DNA from: Streptomyces sp. 378
GTDB lineage: Bacteria > Actinomycetota > Actinomycetes > Streptomycetales > Streptomycetaceae
Reading direction: 5' to 3'
DNA length: 64,000 bases
Assembly (NCBI RefSeq): GCF_030124145.1
Contig: NZ_JASKMS010000008.1
Coordinates: 186,001-250,000, forward strand
Shown here one piece after another: positions 17,827-26,549 of this stretch (within the stretch, counting starts at the first letter, position 1; each line of letters begins with the position of its first letter). The notes under the pieces were generated by a model, which saw only the letters and a program-made list of their open reading frames with translations, was not told the DNA's origin and searched no databases. The translations under genes and the position numbers were made by a program.

Positions 17827-17837
17827 CGACATCGGCA

Positions 17838-17875
17838 CCGAAGGGCCCCGGGAAGCGATTCCCGGGGCCCTTCGG
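17838..17875 (+). terminator. Perfect 17-bp hairpin terminator after the peptide gene
   Basis: CCGAAGGGCCCCGGGAA pairs fully with TTCCCGGGGCCCTTCGG around a GCGA tetraloop. It begins 11 nt after the stop, marking a single-gene transcript. Confidence 0.9.
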
Positions 17876-18050
17876 GTGCGCCCGGCAGGCGTCGGCCGTG
17901 GGTTGCGGACGTGGGTCGCTGACGTGGGGGATTCGCGAAGCACGTGAAGGAAATCGGGACACCACGGGGGTGGGTAACGCGGTGGGAGGCCGTGACGCAG
18001 ACTTACTCGGACCCTTCAGATCCCGACTGCAAAGCGATAGGAACACCACT

Positions 18051-18221
18051 GTGACACCCGACTCGCCCCGGACCGGAGAGCTGCCGATCTACGAGAGCCT
18101 CATACGCGAACGAGGTGATGTCGTCGAGGAGACCCGTGTGGTGGCCGAGGAGACGCAGCACCAGATGAGCCAGGCCCTGAGCGGCGTCGCCCCGGCCCCG
18201 CAGGAGACCGGCGCGCTGTGA
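18051..18221 (+). CDS. Small hypothetical protein (56 aa)
   Basis: GTG start with AGGAA about eight nt upstream; sequence begins (M)TPDSPRTGELPIYESLIRERGDV. The middle (EETRVVAEETQHQMSQALSG) is predicted helical and acidic. It has no recognised family, signal or membrane segment. It follows the peptide gene by ~225 nt beyond a terminator, so it probably has its own promoter. Coding status is moderately likely from base composition and ribosome binding site. Confidence 0.5.
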   Translation: MTPDSPRTGELPIYESLIRERGDVVEETRVVAEETQHQMSQALSGVAPAPQETGAL

Positions 18222-18290
18222 TCCCCGGGGGCCGACGGATCTCCCCCGACCACGGACCTCCTCCAGGGGGCGCTCCCGGCGGCCGGGTCC

Positions 18291-18626
18291 TCACCCGCCG
18301 AGCGGGTCGTGGCCCCAGTTCATGAGGGAGTGCCGCCACCGCGTGTCCCGTACGTCCCCGGAGGGCCGCTGGGCCAGGTGTCGGCGGACATAGCCGACGA
18401 CCTTGCGCATGTGCCGGTAGTCGTCGTCCGTGAGGTCGCCCTTGTCGGCCCGCAGGATCGCCACGATCCGCCGGCCGGAGGCGTGCCCGGTGGACTCGCC
18501 CCCGTCCTGATGCTGCCCGGCGCTCCGTGACGCGTCGGACGCCAGCCACTTCTCCAGACCGGCCGGTGTCATGTTCACCAGCTCACGGAAGTCGCTCCAG
18601 GTCTCCTCGCGCTCCTCGTCGTCCAC
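18291..18626 (-). CDS. DUF3140 family protein
   Basis: A 111-residue protein matching my recollection of DUF3140: SDFRELVNMTPAGLEKWLASDASRS..., ESTGHASGRRIVAIL and DDYRHMRKVVGYVRRHLAQRP. It is a small DNA-binding-like helical protein of unknown function, widespread in Actinobacteria. It starts 6 nt after the stop of the DUF2945 gene, so the two form an operon, a common pairing. No enzyme motif is visible. Confidence 0.88.
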   Translation of the reverse strand: MDDEEREETWSDFRELVNMTPAGLEKWLASDASRSAGQHQDGGESTGHASGRRIVAILRADKGDLTDDDYRHMRKVVGYVRRHLAQRPSGDVRDTRWRHSLMNWGHDPLGG

Positions 18627-18632
18627 GCCGCC

Positions 18633-18863
18633 TCACTTCTTCTTCGTGAGCGCGGACGGCTTGTGTACCGCGGTCCTGCCGGACTTCTCGCTGCGCACCT
18701 CGTACTGCGGGTCGTCCGGCGAGGCGTCGACCGTGCGGCCGGATGCCTCGGTCCGCTCCGTGATCTCCCTCTCCACCTCGCCCTCGGTGCGGCTGCCGTG
18801 ACTGCTCCAGGTGACCTGGTCGCCCTTCTTCGGCTTCCCGCTGTCGCTGCGGCCCTTCGCCAT
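18633..18863 (-). CDS. DUF2945 (TUDOR-like, hypervirulence-associated) protein
   Basis: A 76-residue basic protein starting MAKGRSDSGKPKKGDQVTWSSHG. The block GDQVTWSSHGSRTEGEVEREI and the ending YEVRSEKSGRTAVHKPSAL match the small beta-barrel DUF2945 family. A longer frame to 18941 lacks homology. It is co-transcribed with the DUF3140 gene downstream. Its charged, Lys-rich tail would suit nucleic-acid or peptide binding; the function is unknown. Confidence 0.88.
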   Translation of the reverse strand: MAKGRSDSGKPKKGDQVTWSSHGSRTEGEVEREITERTEASGRTVDASPDDPQYEVRSEKSGRTAVHKPSALTKKK

Positions 18864-19087
18864 GCCGGTGCTCCCTCGCGCAGACGCGTGCTGTCCCTCC
18901 AGCGTGCGGGCTCGGCGGTCAGGGCGCAGCTCAGCACCCACCTGCCCGGGTCGTGGCCGTGTGACGGAAGGCCCGCGCCATGCCGGGCTCCGTCACCCAG
19001 CGCAGGACCCGTGGTGCGGGCGGTGCCCGCCGCGAACGTGTGGTGCACGGGCCCCGGCCTGCCCGTGCCGAGGTGACGCCGGCGGCC

Positions 19088-20149
19088 TTACGGCTCCTTC
19101 CACACCAGCACGGTCAGTACGGCGCTCGCGACGGTGACCGGCACGACGGCCTGGTTGAGCAGCCGCACCCGCGCGCCCCGGCCCGACGCGATGCGCTTCG
19201 TCACCGGCAGGACGGCGTAGGTGCTGCCGCCCGTCCCGACGATCTCGTGGATCGGGTGGTCCGCGCGGAGCTGGTCCCCCTGGTACTCCGACATGCGCGC
19301 CTGGAGGACCGCGCCCGTCGGCAGACCGTCGATGTGGAGACTGAGGGTTCCGCTGAAGCGGGCCGGGCCTCGGACGAAGACACTTCCGCCGGTGGCGTGG
19401 TCGCCGGTCTCGTCGGTCCACTCCGCGGTGAACTCGACCGAGTCCCAGGCGCCGGGCGCGAGTCGATACTGCGCGGTGGCACCGAGGTTGACGTACTCGG
19501 GCATGGGGTCCTCTCCTTCCCACCGGCCCGCCGGACGGGCCAGGGCGTCGGCGACGTCACGGCGGAAGCCGGCCATGTCGAATCCGCGCGGATCGACCTT
19601 CCAGTCGCTCCATTCCAGGTGGCCGATGGCGCTTTTGGGGCCCCAGCCGTGTGCGCGGCAGATCGCGGCGGTGGCCTTGACCATGGCGACGTACTGGGCG
19701 GGCGGCCACGGGTCCCTGCCGTCGCCCTTGTTCTCGCACTCCCAGCCGTACAAGCGGGCGTTGCCGTCGACCGCGCCTCCCGAGCCGTCGTGTTCGTGCG
19801 TCGGGGGCGGATACGCGCCGTATGACTCGGTGATGACGGCGTTGAGCACGTCGCCGTCGCCGCCGCCGGCGTGATTGGCCCGGCCGTTGCCGACGAGGTG
19901 GACGACGCCGTCCTTGGTGATGCACCCGGTGGCGAGCGGGCCGGGCAGGGCGCTGTGGCCGTGGAAGATCAGTCTGACGACGTCCGTGCCGGGGCCGGTG
20001 ACGGTGTGGTGGATCACCACACCGTGCACGGGACCCCAGGGGCCTTTGTGGTTGCGGTTGTTGGTGCGCCAGCCGGCGACCTCGTGAACGGCGCAGCCCT
20101 CGGCCTTCAACGCGGCGACGAGCCGGGCGGCGGTGAGCGGGGTGGCCAT
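19088..20149 (-). CDS. Phage-type N-acetylmuramoyl-L-alanine amidase
   Basis: A 353-residue protein. Residues ~20-205 form an Amidase_2/PGRP domain: VVIHHTVTGPG gives the first zinc His pair, NHAGGGDGD and LYGWECENKGDG line the cleft, and AIGHLEWSDWKVDPRGFDM supplies the second His and a Lys/Asp region. It cleaves the MurNAc-L-Ala bond of peptidoglycan. No signal peptide is visible, as in endolysins needing a holin. The C-terminal ~140 residues (from MPEYVNLGATAQYRL) look like a beta-rich structural or wall-binding domain. No other phage genes surround it, so it is a solitary, possibly domesticated lysin. Confidence 0.88.
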   Translation of the reverse strand: MATPLTAARLVAALKAEGCAVHEVAGWRTNNRNHKGPWGPVHGVVIHHTVTGPGTDVVRLIFHGHSALPGPLATGCITKDGVVHLVGNGRANHAGGGDGDVLNAVITESYGAYPPPTHEHDGSGGAVDGNARLYGWECENKGDGRDPWPPAQYVAMVKATAAICRAHGWGPKSAIGHLEWSDWKVDPRGFDMAGFRRDVADALARPAGRWEGEDPMPEYVNLGATAQYRLAPGAWDSVEFTAEWTDETGDHATGGSVFVRGPARFSGTLSLHIDGLPTGAVLQARMSEYQGDQLRADHPIHEIVGTGGSTYAVLPVTKRIASGRGARVRLLNQAVVPVTVASAVLTVLVWKEP

Positions 20150-20301
20150 GAGTCAGTCCTCCGTTCCGGCGCGTGGGGGCCGGTCTGAAGACGGTCCGAT
20201 CACAACTGGGGAGCGCGCCTGTTCGCGCGGCGTGCCCGATGTGGGGGTGGTGCTGATCTCGGAACGTGCTGATCTCGGAGCGAGCCTGGGGGGAGCGTGC
20301 G

Positions 20302-20663
20302 TCAGGCTCCCCCCATTCTCGCGCCGCTCACCTCGTCGCTCACCTCGCCGTACACAACGTCCGTGAAATCGGCGCGATTGCGACGCTGCGGCACCAGAGA
20401 GGGCGACGTCGGCCGGTACTTGGGGAAGGACTGGGCGCGGTGACGCGGCCGGGGTGTCAGGGGTTCGGCGGAGACTCGACCGGCGTCCGCGTATCCGGCG
20501 CCGACGACGATGGCGTCGTAGGGCTTGCCGTCGGCTGCGGCGGCAGACCCGTCGCGGTGACGGCACCGGCGGTGAGCGCGGTGGCGCCCGCCGTCTTCAG
20601 GAGCGTTCTTCTGGTGACACGTCCGTGGGCGCGAGAGGTCGTGCTGTCGCCGTTTACGGTCAT
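20302..20663 (-). pseudogene. Relic of a Tat-exported FAD-dependent oxidoreductase
   Basis: From ATG 20663 the frame encodes MTVNGDSTTSR... with a Tat signal (VTRRTLLKTAGATALTAGAV). The frame then shifts, and the next frame reads ADGKPYDAIVVGAGYA, the start of a Rossmann FAD-binding domain of the amine-oxidase type. After GAGYAD the rest of the ~450-residue enzyme is absent, and a short unrelated tail runs to a stop at 20302. So there is at least one frameshift and a large deletion. It follows an imine-reductase gene on the same strand, beyond a terminator. Confidence 0.7.
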
Positions 20664-20785
20664 GGAACACACCTTTCGCGAAGAGCGGGAATTGCGCGAC
20701 GGAAAAGGCACGGAAGCGACGGACGCAAACGAGGGACGAAGGGCGCGGCCGATTCCGGGACGCCGGTGTTTCGGGCATGGGGAAA

Positions 20786-20819
20786 GGGCCGGTTCCGACG
20801 GGGGATTCGGAACCGGCCC
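20786..20819 (-). terminator. Hairpin terminator downstream of the imine-reductase-like gene
   Basis: A 13-bp perfect stem (GGGCCGGTTCCGA with TCGGAACCGGCCC) around an 8-nt loop, 37 nt after the stop of the oxidoreductase gene and before the FAD relic. Confidence 0.8.
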
Positions 20820-20856
20820 CTTCGTCAGGGGGCGAAGCGAATACCGGGCCCGGTGC

Positions 20857-21744
20857 TCACTGGTTCGGGCGGCGGTAGGCCTTCACGACGCTGGCGTAGC
20901 TGTTCTTGGCGTGGCCCTGGGCGATGATGCCCTCCATCAGCGCCTCGGAGTACTTGGGCAGTTCGGTGTCGACGCCGAGCGCCTCGCTCTCCTCGACGAG
21001 GTGCTTGAGCGCGCCCAGGTGCGTCTCCAGGGTGGCGTCGTTGGCCGGGAACTTCTCGTCGCCGGCGTCGATCTGGGCGGCGTAGTCGGCCGTGAACATC
21101 TTGATGGCGTCGAGCCACATGTGGGCCCAGGGCAGGTACTCCTGGGCCTTGACGCCGCCGGTCTCCACGATGGCCACGCCGTGGAGGAAGCTGTTGAGGG
21201 CACCCCACATCAGACCGAGCAGCGACACGTCGAACAGGGCGGGCTTGCCGTGGTCGGTGCCGAGGTAGGTGGTGCCGCCCCCGAGGAGCTTGAGCACCGG
21301 CTCGTGGGCGTCGAAGACGGCCTGGTCACCGGCGTAGAAGAGGACGGAGGTCGCGGCGCCGATACCGGGCGGAGTGATCATGATGGCGCCGTCGAGGTAC
21401 TGCGCGCCGTTCTTCTCCGCCCACTCGGCGGTCTGCCGGGCCTGCTCGGAGGAGCCGGTGGTCAGGTTGACGACGGTCTTGCCGCGCAGGGCGTCGCCGA
21501 GCGAGCCGATGACGTCGTGCACCACGTCGTACGTGGACACGCACACGACCACGAGGTCGCCGGCGGCGACGGCCTCGGCGGGGTTCGCGGCGAGGACCGC
21601 GCCGTCCGCGACGAGGCCGTCGGCCTTGTCCGCCGACCGGTTCCACACGGTCGTGGCACGACCCGCCTTCAGGAAGGCGGCGGCCAGGGCCTGCCCCATC
21701 AGGCCGAGGCCGAGCACCGACACCGAGGTGTGGTTGTCACCCAT
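20857..21744 (-). CDS. NAD(P)-dependent oxidoreductase, imine-reductase-like
   Basis: A 295-residue beta-hydroxyacid-dehydrogenase-like enzyme. The N-terminal Rossmann domain has VLGLGLMGQALAAAFLKAG and TTVWNRSADKADGLV, which favours NADPH. GTTYLGTDHGKPALFDVSLLGLMWGALNSFLHG forms the interdomain helix, with an Asp in LFDVSLL where many imine reductases have their proton donor. The C-terminal helical part (FTADYAAQIDAGDEKFPANDATLETHLGAL) is typical of the imine-reductase group. It likely reduces C=N or C=O groups in small molecules; the natural substrate is unknown. A thioesterase gene lies just upstream on the same strand (~170 nt gap). Confidence 0.85.
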   Translation of the reverse strand: MGDNHTSVSVLGLGLMGQALAAAFLKAGRATTVWNRSADKADGLVADGAVLAANPAEAVAAGDLVVVCVSTYDVVHDVIGSLGDALRGKTVVNLTTGSSEQARQTAEWAEKNGAQYLDGAIMITPPGIGAATSVLFYAGDQAVFDAHEPVLKLLGGGTTYLGTDHGKPALFDVSLLGLMWGALNSFLHGVAIVETGGVKAQEYLPWAHMWLDAIKMFTADYAAQIDAGDEKFPANDATLETHLGALKHLVEESEALGVDTELPKYSEALMEGIIAQGHAKNSYASVVKAYRRPNQ

Positions 21745-21913
21745 GAATGTGTTCCTCCAGTACGAAAGTGGTGTGCTGTACGGTCCGGCACGCGGGGCGG
21801 GCCGGTGAAAAGACGGTCCGACCTCGGTGTTGGCGAGGGCATTCAGGGAGAAGCCCTGGCTGTGCGCCCGCCGCCCACCACGTCAAGCGGTCCGAGAACC
21901 TTGAATTCCACGC

Positions 21914-22750
21914 CTACCCCGGTACGTCGAACGCCCGTGATGAGTCATGGCAGGCGTCGTTGCCCACCCGAGCGGCGCTCGCCGAGCGGACGCCGCGCAG
22001 TACCACCCCGGCCACGTCGTCGAGCCGCTGGTCCACATAGAAGTGGCCGCCGGGAAAGACCCGCACCTCGGTCTCGGCGTGGGTGAACGCCCGCCAGCCG
22101 GCCGCCTCCTCGACGGAGACGACCGGGTCGGCGTCGCCGCACAGCACGGTCACCGGCGTGTGCAGCGGCTCCCCGGGTGTCCAGGAGTACGCGGCGAGGG
22201 CCGCGTAGTCGGCTCGCAGGGCCGGCAGCACCATGTCCACCAGCTCCGGATCGTCGAGCAGGGCCACGCCGGTTCCCCCGAGCCGGCGTACGGCGGCCAG
22301 GATCGCGTCGTCGTTCGCCGGCACGTCGTGCGGACTGCGCCGCGGCCCCGGCGCTCCCCTGGCCGAAAGGAAGAGCCTGCGGGGTGGCCGGGCCCCGCGC
22401 CCTTCCAGGATGCGGGCGGTCTCGTAGGCGACCAGGGCGCCCATGCTGTGGCCGAAGAACGCGAAGGGCGTTCCGGTGTCCCCGGTCCCCCCGGCGCGGG
22501 CTTCGGCCTCCGCCTCGTCCTCCAGCTTTCGGGCGACGGTCGCGGCGAGTTCCCCGATGTCCGCCACCGGCGTCTCCAGTCGGCGGTCCTGCCGGCCGGG
22601 GTACTGCACCGCCCGCACCTCGACGTGCGGCCGGAGCAGCCGGGACAGCGGCTGGTACGCGCTGGCCGCGCCCCCGGCGTGCGGGAAGCAGATCAGCCTG
22701 AGAGCGTCGGGCTCGGGATCGCCGAAACGTCGGAACCACTGGCCGTCCAT
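21914..22750 (-). CDS. Type II thioesterase (GrsT/RifR-like)
   Basis: A 278-residue alpha/beta hydrolase starting MDGQWFRRFGDPEPDALRLICFPHAGGAASAY, the standard opening of editing thioesterases. The nucleophile elbow is GHSMG (Ser102), with LCGDADPVV carrying Asp and GGHFYV carrying His. These enzymes clear misprimed carrier domains of polyketide synthases and NRPSs. None is present here, so it may serve a cluster elsewhere or be a remnant. Its start lies inside the 3' end of the FMN-reductase-like gene (58-bp overlap, different frame), pointing to coupled translation. Confidence 0.9.
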   Translation of the reverse strand: MDGQWFRRFGDPEPDALRLICFPHAGGAASAYQPLSRLLRPHVEVRAVQYPGRQDRRLETPVADIGELAATVARKLEDEAEAEARAGGTGDTGTPFAFFGHSMGALVAYETARILEGRGARPPRRLFLSARGAPGPRRSPHDVPANDDAILAAVRRLGGTGVALLDDPELVDMVLPALRADYAALAAYSWTPGEPLHTPVTVLCGDADPVVSVEEAAGWRAFTHAETEVRVFPGGHFYVDQRLDDVAGVVLRGVRSASAARVGNDACHDSSRAFDVPG

Positions 22751-23085
22751 GACGCGTTGCGCTCCTGTCTGTTCACCTGGGGTATGGGGTAGCCGCGCTC
22801 CGCCCGGGCCCGGTGCAGCACACCGGCCCACCAGCTGAGGCGGTCGAACATCAGCCGGGCCGACAGGTCCCAGTCGTCGGAGGCGGCCGGCGAGCCGTCG
22901 GGCCCGAGACGCTCCCAGTAGTTGTGGAAGCTCAGCCAGGCCGTGGCGAGGTCTATGACGTCCACGTCGAAGTCGGGCCGCAACCGGGCCCGGGAGGCCA
23001 GCCATTCCGCCGCGACGTGTCCGAACCGGCCCTTCCTGATGCTGCCGATGATGATCGCCAGCCGCAGTCGTTCATTCTCGGCCAC
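22693..23085 (-). CDS. Internally shortened NADPH-dependent FMN-reductase-like protein
   Basis: A 130-residue ORF from GTG 23085 (GGGGG upstream; ATG 23097 is the alternative). LRLAIIIGSIRKGRFGHVAAEWL and DFDVDVIDLA are the N-terminal flavodoxin-like strand and helix of FMN_red enzymes. RLMFDRLSWWAGVLHRARAERGYP matches their C-terminal helix. The central block, normally with the FMN-contacting TPEYN-x-x-x-P motif, is missing, and the family is ~180 residues. It probably lost activity through an in-frame deletion. It lies head-to-head with the SARP gene and overlaps the thioesterase gene. Confidence 0.6.
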   Translation of the reverse strand: MAENERLRLAIIIGSIRKGRFGHVAAEWLASRARLRPDFDVDVIDLATAWLSFHNYWERLGPDGSPAASDDWDLSARLMFDRLSWWAGVLHRARAERGYPIPQVNRQERNASWTASGSDVSAIPSPTLSG

Positions 23086-23259
23086 CTGCCCCCGCATTCC
23101 GCACCAGCGCCGAACCGCATTCCTCGGGGAACCCTGGCACATGCTTCTTCGGATTCGCTTCGGACGACTTCGGAAACGCTGCGGGGACGCCCTTCGGGAC
23201 GGTGGCCGAGCCGTCTTCGTCACATCTCGCGCCTGTCGTCGGCCGGTTACGCTGAGATC

Positions 23260-26200
23260 ATGGAATTCGGGGTGCTCGGGCCGCTGGAGGTGCGCACGGA
23301 CGAGAGTCGTGTCGTGCGGGTACCCGAAGTCAAGGTGCGCATGCTCCTCGCCGGTCTGCTCGCCCAACAGGGGCAGGTCGTCCCGGCGGCGCGGCTCATC
23401 GAGGACCTGTGGGGCGGCTCGACGTTCACGGCACGGCCGACGGCGTCGCTCCAGGCCAAGGTCTCCCAATTACGGCGGGCCCTGGAGGACGCGGAGGCGG
23501 GCGGCCGCGAACTGGTCGCACACCGGCCGCCCGGATACGTCCTGGACGTCCCGGCCGGAGCGCTCGACGCCGGACGGTTCCGCGACCTGGTCGCCCGGGC
23601 CCGCTCCGGTGAGGACCCGGTGACGCGGGCGGCGCTGTACACCGAGGCCCTGGCGCTGTGGCGCGGCCCGGCCTTCGCCGAGTTCGCCGACCAGCCGTCC
23701 GTGCGGCCGACGGCGGCCGGCCTGGAGGAGGAGCGCCTGACGGCGGTGGAGGAACACGCCTCGGTGCGGCTGGAGTTGGGTGAGCACAGCCTGCTGGTGG
23801 GCGAGCTGACGGAGCTGGTGGAGCAGCATCCGCTGCGCGAGGGGCTGCGGGGCGCGCTGATGTGGGCGCTGTACCAGGCGGGGCGCTCCTCCGACGCGCT
23901 CGACTGCTTCAACGATCTGCGGCGCCGGCTCGACGAGGAGTTGGGGCTGACCCCCGGACCGTCCCTGGAGGCGCTGCAGCGGTCCATCCTGCGCCACGAC
24001 CCGGTTCTGGCCCGGCCGGAGCCGCCCGCGGCGTCTGCCGCGGGGCTGCGGGCGGGGCCGGGCCCGACCGGTTCGGCCTCGCCCCTGGTGGGCCGCGAGC
24101 AGGACGTACGGGCGATCAGGGCGCTGCTCTTACAACGCCGCCTGGTGACGCTCACGGGCCCGGGCGGGGTCGGCAAGACCCGTCTCGCGCAGGCCACGGC
24201 GGAGAGTCTGGCGGGCGTGTTCGGCGAGGGCGTCTGGCTGGTGGAGCTCGCGGACGCCGGGGGCCTGGAACGGTTCGCCGGGGCGGATGCGCTGGCCGAG
24301 CAGGTCATGGCGACGCTGGGCATCCGGGAGAGCACCGCGGACGACCCCGCCAAAAGTCCGGCCGACCGCCTGGCGCACGCCCTGGCGGGCCGGCGGCTGC
24401 TGCTCGTGCTGGACAACTGCGAACACGTCGTGGAGGCCGTCGCGCACCTGGCCGGCCAGGTGCTGAGCCGGGCCGCACACCTGCACATTCTGACGACCAG
24501 CCAGGAACCTCTGCGCACCCGGGACGAGACGGTGTACCCGGTGGCGCCCCTGTCGCTGCCCCCCGAGGACCACCCGGACCTCGACGCGCTGACGAGCGCG
24601 GGGGCCGTACGCCTCTTCCTGGACCGGACCAGGGCGACGGACCCGGAGTTCGTGCTCGACACCACCACCGCCCCCCTGGTCGCCGATGTGTGCCGGCGTC
24701 TCGACGGCATCCCGCTCGCGTTGGAACTGGCCGCCACGCGGGTGCGATCGCTGGGCATCAGGGAACTGCACGACCGGCTCGACGACCGCTTCAAGGTGCT
24801 CAACAGCGGCTACCGCGACGCCCCTTCGCGCCACCGGACGCTGCAGGCCACCCTCGACTGGAGCTGGAGCCTGCTCGACGACCGCGAGCGGACCGTGCTG
24901 CGCCGGCTGTCGGTGTTCGCCGAGGGATGCGGTCTGCGGGCCGCCGAGGACGTGTGCTCCGGCGGCGGCGTGTCCCGCTCCGACGTCCTCGACGCGCTGA
25001 GTCTGCTCGTGGAACGCTCCCTGGCCGTCCGCACCGAGTGCCCGCAGGGTCCCCGCTACCGGCTGCTGGAGTCGGTCGCGGTCTACGCGCGTGACAAGCT
25101 CGCCGAGTCCGGTGAGCACGCCGAGACCGCCGCGCGGCACCTGCGCCACTGCGTCCGGCTCGCCGAGCGGGCCCGGCCGCATCTGCACGAGCGGGAGCAG
25201 TCCCGCTGGTTCCAGTACCTGGACCTGGAGGCGGCCAACGTGCAACGCGCCCTGGCCGAGGCCGACCGGGCCGGGGCCGCGCAGGAGGCACTGCGCCTGG
25301 TCAACTCACTGACCTGGTACTGGTATGTCCGTGGCCGTCTGGGCGAGGCCCGCAGGGCGCTGGCCACGGCCCTGGACACGCCGGGCGAGGCCGCGCCCGA
25401 GGAGCGCGTGGAGACGGTGTTCTGGTACACGGGCATCCGTCTGCTGCTCGGCGAGCACGACCGGGCGTGCGACACCCTGGAGGAGTACCCGCCCGGGTCG
25501 ACCCTGGAGTCGACCAGGGCACAGTGGTTCCTGGCGCACGCGCAGTGGACGGTGGGGGCGCTGGCCATGGGCGAGCAGCGGGTCGAGCGCGTCCTGGTCC
25601 GCTTCCGCACCCTGCGCGACGCGTGGGGCACCGCCGCCGCGCTGACCACACGCGCCTGCTTCGCCCTGGCCCGCGGGGACTTGGAGTCGCTGCGCTCAAA
25701 CGCCGAGGAAGCCCGCGCCCACTTCGCGGAACTGGGCGATCTGTGGGGCCGTCTGAAGACGACCGACGTGCTCGGCAGGCTCGCCGAGATCAACGGTGAC
25801 TACGACCTGGCGGCCCAACTGCACCGGGAAGGCCTGCGGATCGCCCAGGCCCTGGAGACCTGGCCGGAGATGTCGACGAAGCTGTCGGGCCTCGGCAGGA
25901 TCGCCCTGCTCACCCAGCGCTACGACGAGGCCGACGACCTGCACACGCGGGCCCTGCGCATCGCGGTCGGGCAGGGCAACCAGCCGGCCGAGCAGTTCGC
26001 CGCGCTGGGCCTCGCGCTGAGCGCCCGCCGCCAGGGCCGCCTGGACGCCGCCGAGGAGTGGCTGCGCCCCTGGCTCGCCTGGAACCGCCGCCGCGGTGAC
26101 GGCCCGGGCCTCGCACTGGTCCTGGCCGAGCTGGGCTTCATCGCCGAACAGCGCGGCGACGCCGGCCGGGCCCTGGCCCACCACCGGGACGGCCTCGCCG

Positions 26201-26517
26201 CCGCCACCACGACCAAGGACCCCCGCTCGGTCGCCCTGGCCCTCGAAGGCCTGGCGGGCGCCTACTCCCTGGCAGGCTCCCCGGAACGCGCGGCCCGCCT
26301 CCTCGGCACGGCGGCGGCGGCCCGGGAGCGGGCCGGCGCCCCGCACCCCCGGGCGGAGCGGGGAGACGTGGAGCGCATCGCGGCCCGCCTGCGCGCCACC
26401 CTGGACGAGGCCGCGTACACACGCGCGTTCACGGCCGGCACCCGGCGCCACCACGAGGCCGAGGCCCTGGCGGAGTCGACGCCCCCGCAGCCGGGGACGG
26501 GTGGCGCGGACGGGTAG
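23260..26517 (+). CDS. AfsR/SARP-family regulator with NB-ARC and TPR domains
   Basis: A 1085-residue activator. The N-terminal winged helix (~1-95, MEFGVLGPLEVRTDE...) and BTAD (~100-250, ending DEELGLTPGPSLEALQRSIL) define a SARP. An NTPase follows with TLTGPGGVGKTRLAQ (Walker A, ~residue 305) and RRLLLVLDNCEHV (Walker B). A winged helix and C-terminal TPR-like repeats (~650-1050) complete it. Large SARPs usually switch on antibiotic clusters after ATP- or ligand-driven change. It is divergent from the FMN-reductase-like/thioesterase pair with a ~170-nt shared control region, so those genes are likely targets. A longer upstream frame lacks homology. Confidence 0.92.
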   Translation: MEFGVLGPLEVRTDESRVVRVPEVKVRMLLAGLLAQQGQVVPAARLIEDLWGGSTFTARPTASLQAKVSQLRRALEDAEAGGRELVAHRPPGYVLDVPAGALDAGRFRDLVARARSGEDPVTRAALYTEALALWRGPAFAEFADQPSVRPTAAGLEEERLTAVEEHASVRLELGEHSLLVGELTELVEQHPLREGLRGALMWALYQAGRSSDALDCFNDLRRRLDEELGLTPGPSLEALQRSILRHDPVLARPEPPAASAAGLRAGPGPTGSASPLVGREQDVRAIRALLLQRRLVTLTGPGGVGKTRLAQATAESLAGVFGEGVWLVELADAGGLERFAGADALAEQVMATLGIRESTADDPAKSPADRLAHALAGRRLLLVLDNCEHVVEAVAHLAGQVLSRAAHLHILTTSQEPLRTRDETVYPVAPLSLPPEDHPDLDALTSAGAVRLFLDRTRATDPEFVLDTTTAPLVADVCRRLDGIPLALELAATRVRSLGIRELHDRLDDRFKVLNSGYRDAPSRHRTLQATLDWSWSLLDDRERTVLRRLSVFAEGCGLRAAEDVCSGGGVSRSDVLDALSLLVERSLAVRTECPQGPRYRLLESVAVYARDKLAESGEHAETAARHLRHCVRLAERARPHLHEREQSRWFQYLDLEAANVQRALAEADRAGAAQEALRLVNSLTWYWYVRGRLGEARRALATALDTPGEAAPEERVETVFWYTGIRLLLGEHDRACDTLEEYPPGSTLESTRAQWFLAHAQWTVGALAMGEQRVERVLVRFRTLRDAWGTAAALTTRACFALARGDLESLRSNAEEARAHFAELGDLWGRLKTTDVLGRLAEINGDYDLAAQLHREGLRIAQALETWPEMSTKLSGLGRIALLTQRYDEADDLHTRALRIAVGQGNQPAEQFAALGLALSARRQGRLDAAEEWLRPWLAWNRRRGDGPGLALVLAELGFIAEQRGDAGRALAHHRDGLAAATTTKDPRSVALALEGLAGAYSLAGSPERAARLLGTAAAARERAGAPHPRAERGDVERIAARLRATLDEAAYTRAFTAGTRRHHEAEALAESTPPQPGTGGADG

Positions 26518-26549
26518 CCGTCGGTGCCCCGTCCCGCCGTCCGGCCCGG

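Noticed and set aside
19088-20149. Prophage remnant around the amidase
   Set aside because: No capsid, tail, integrase or att-like repeats in the surrounding sequence.
22813-23259. N-terminal extension of the first SARP
   Set aside because: It overlaps the FMN-reductase-like gene antisense and SARP homology begins at MEFGVLGPLEV.
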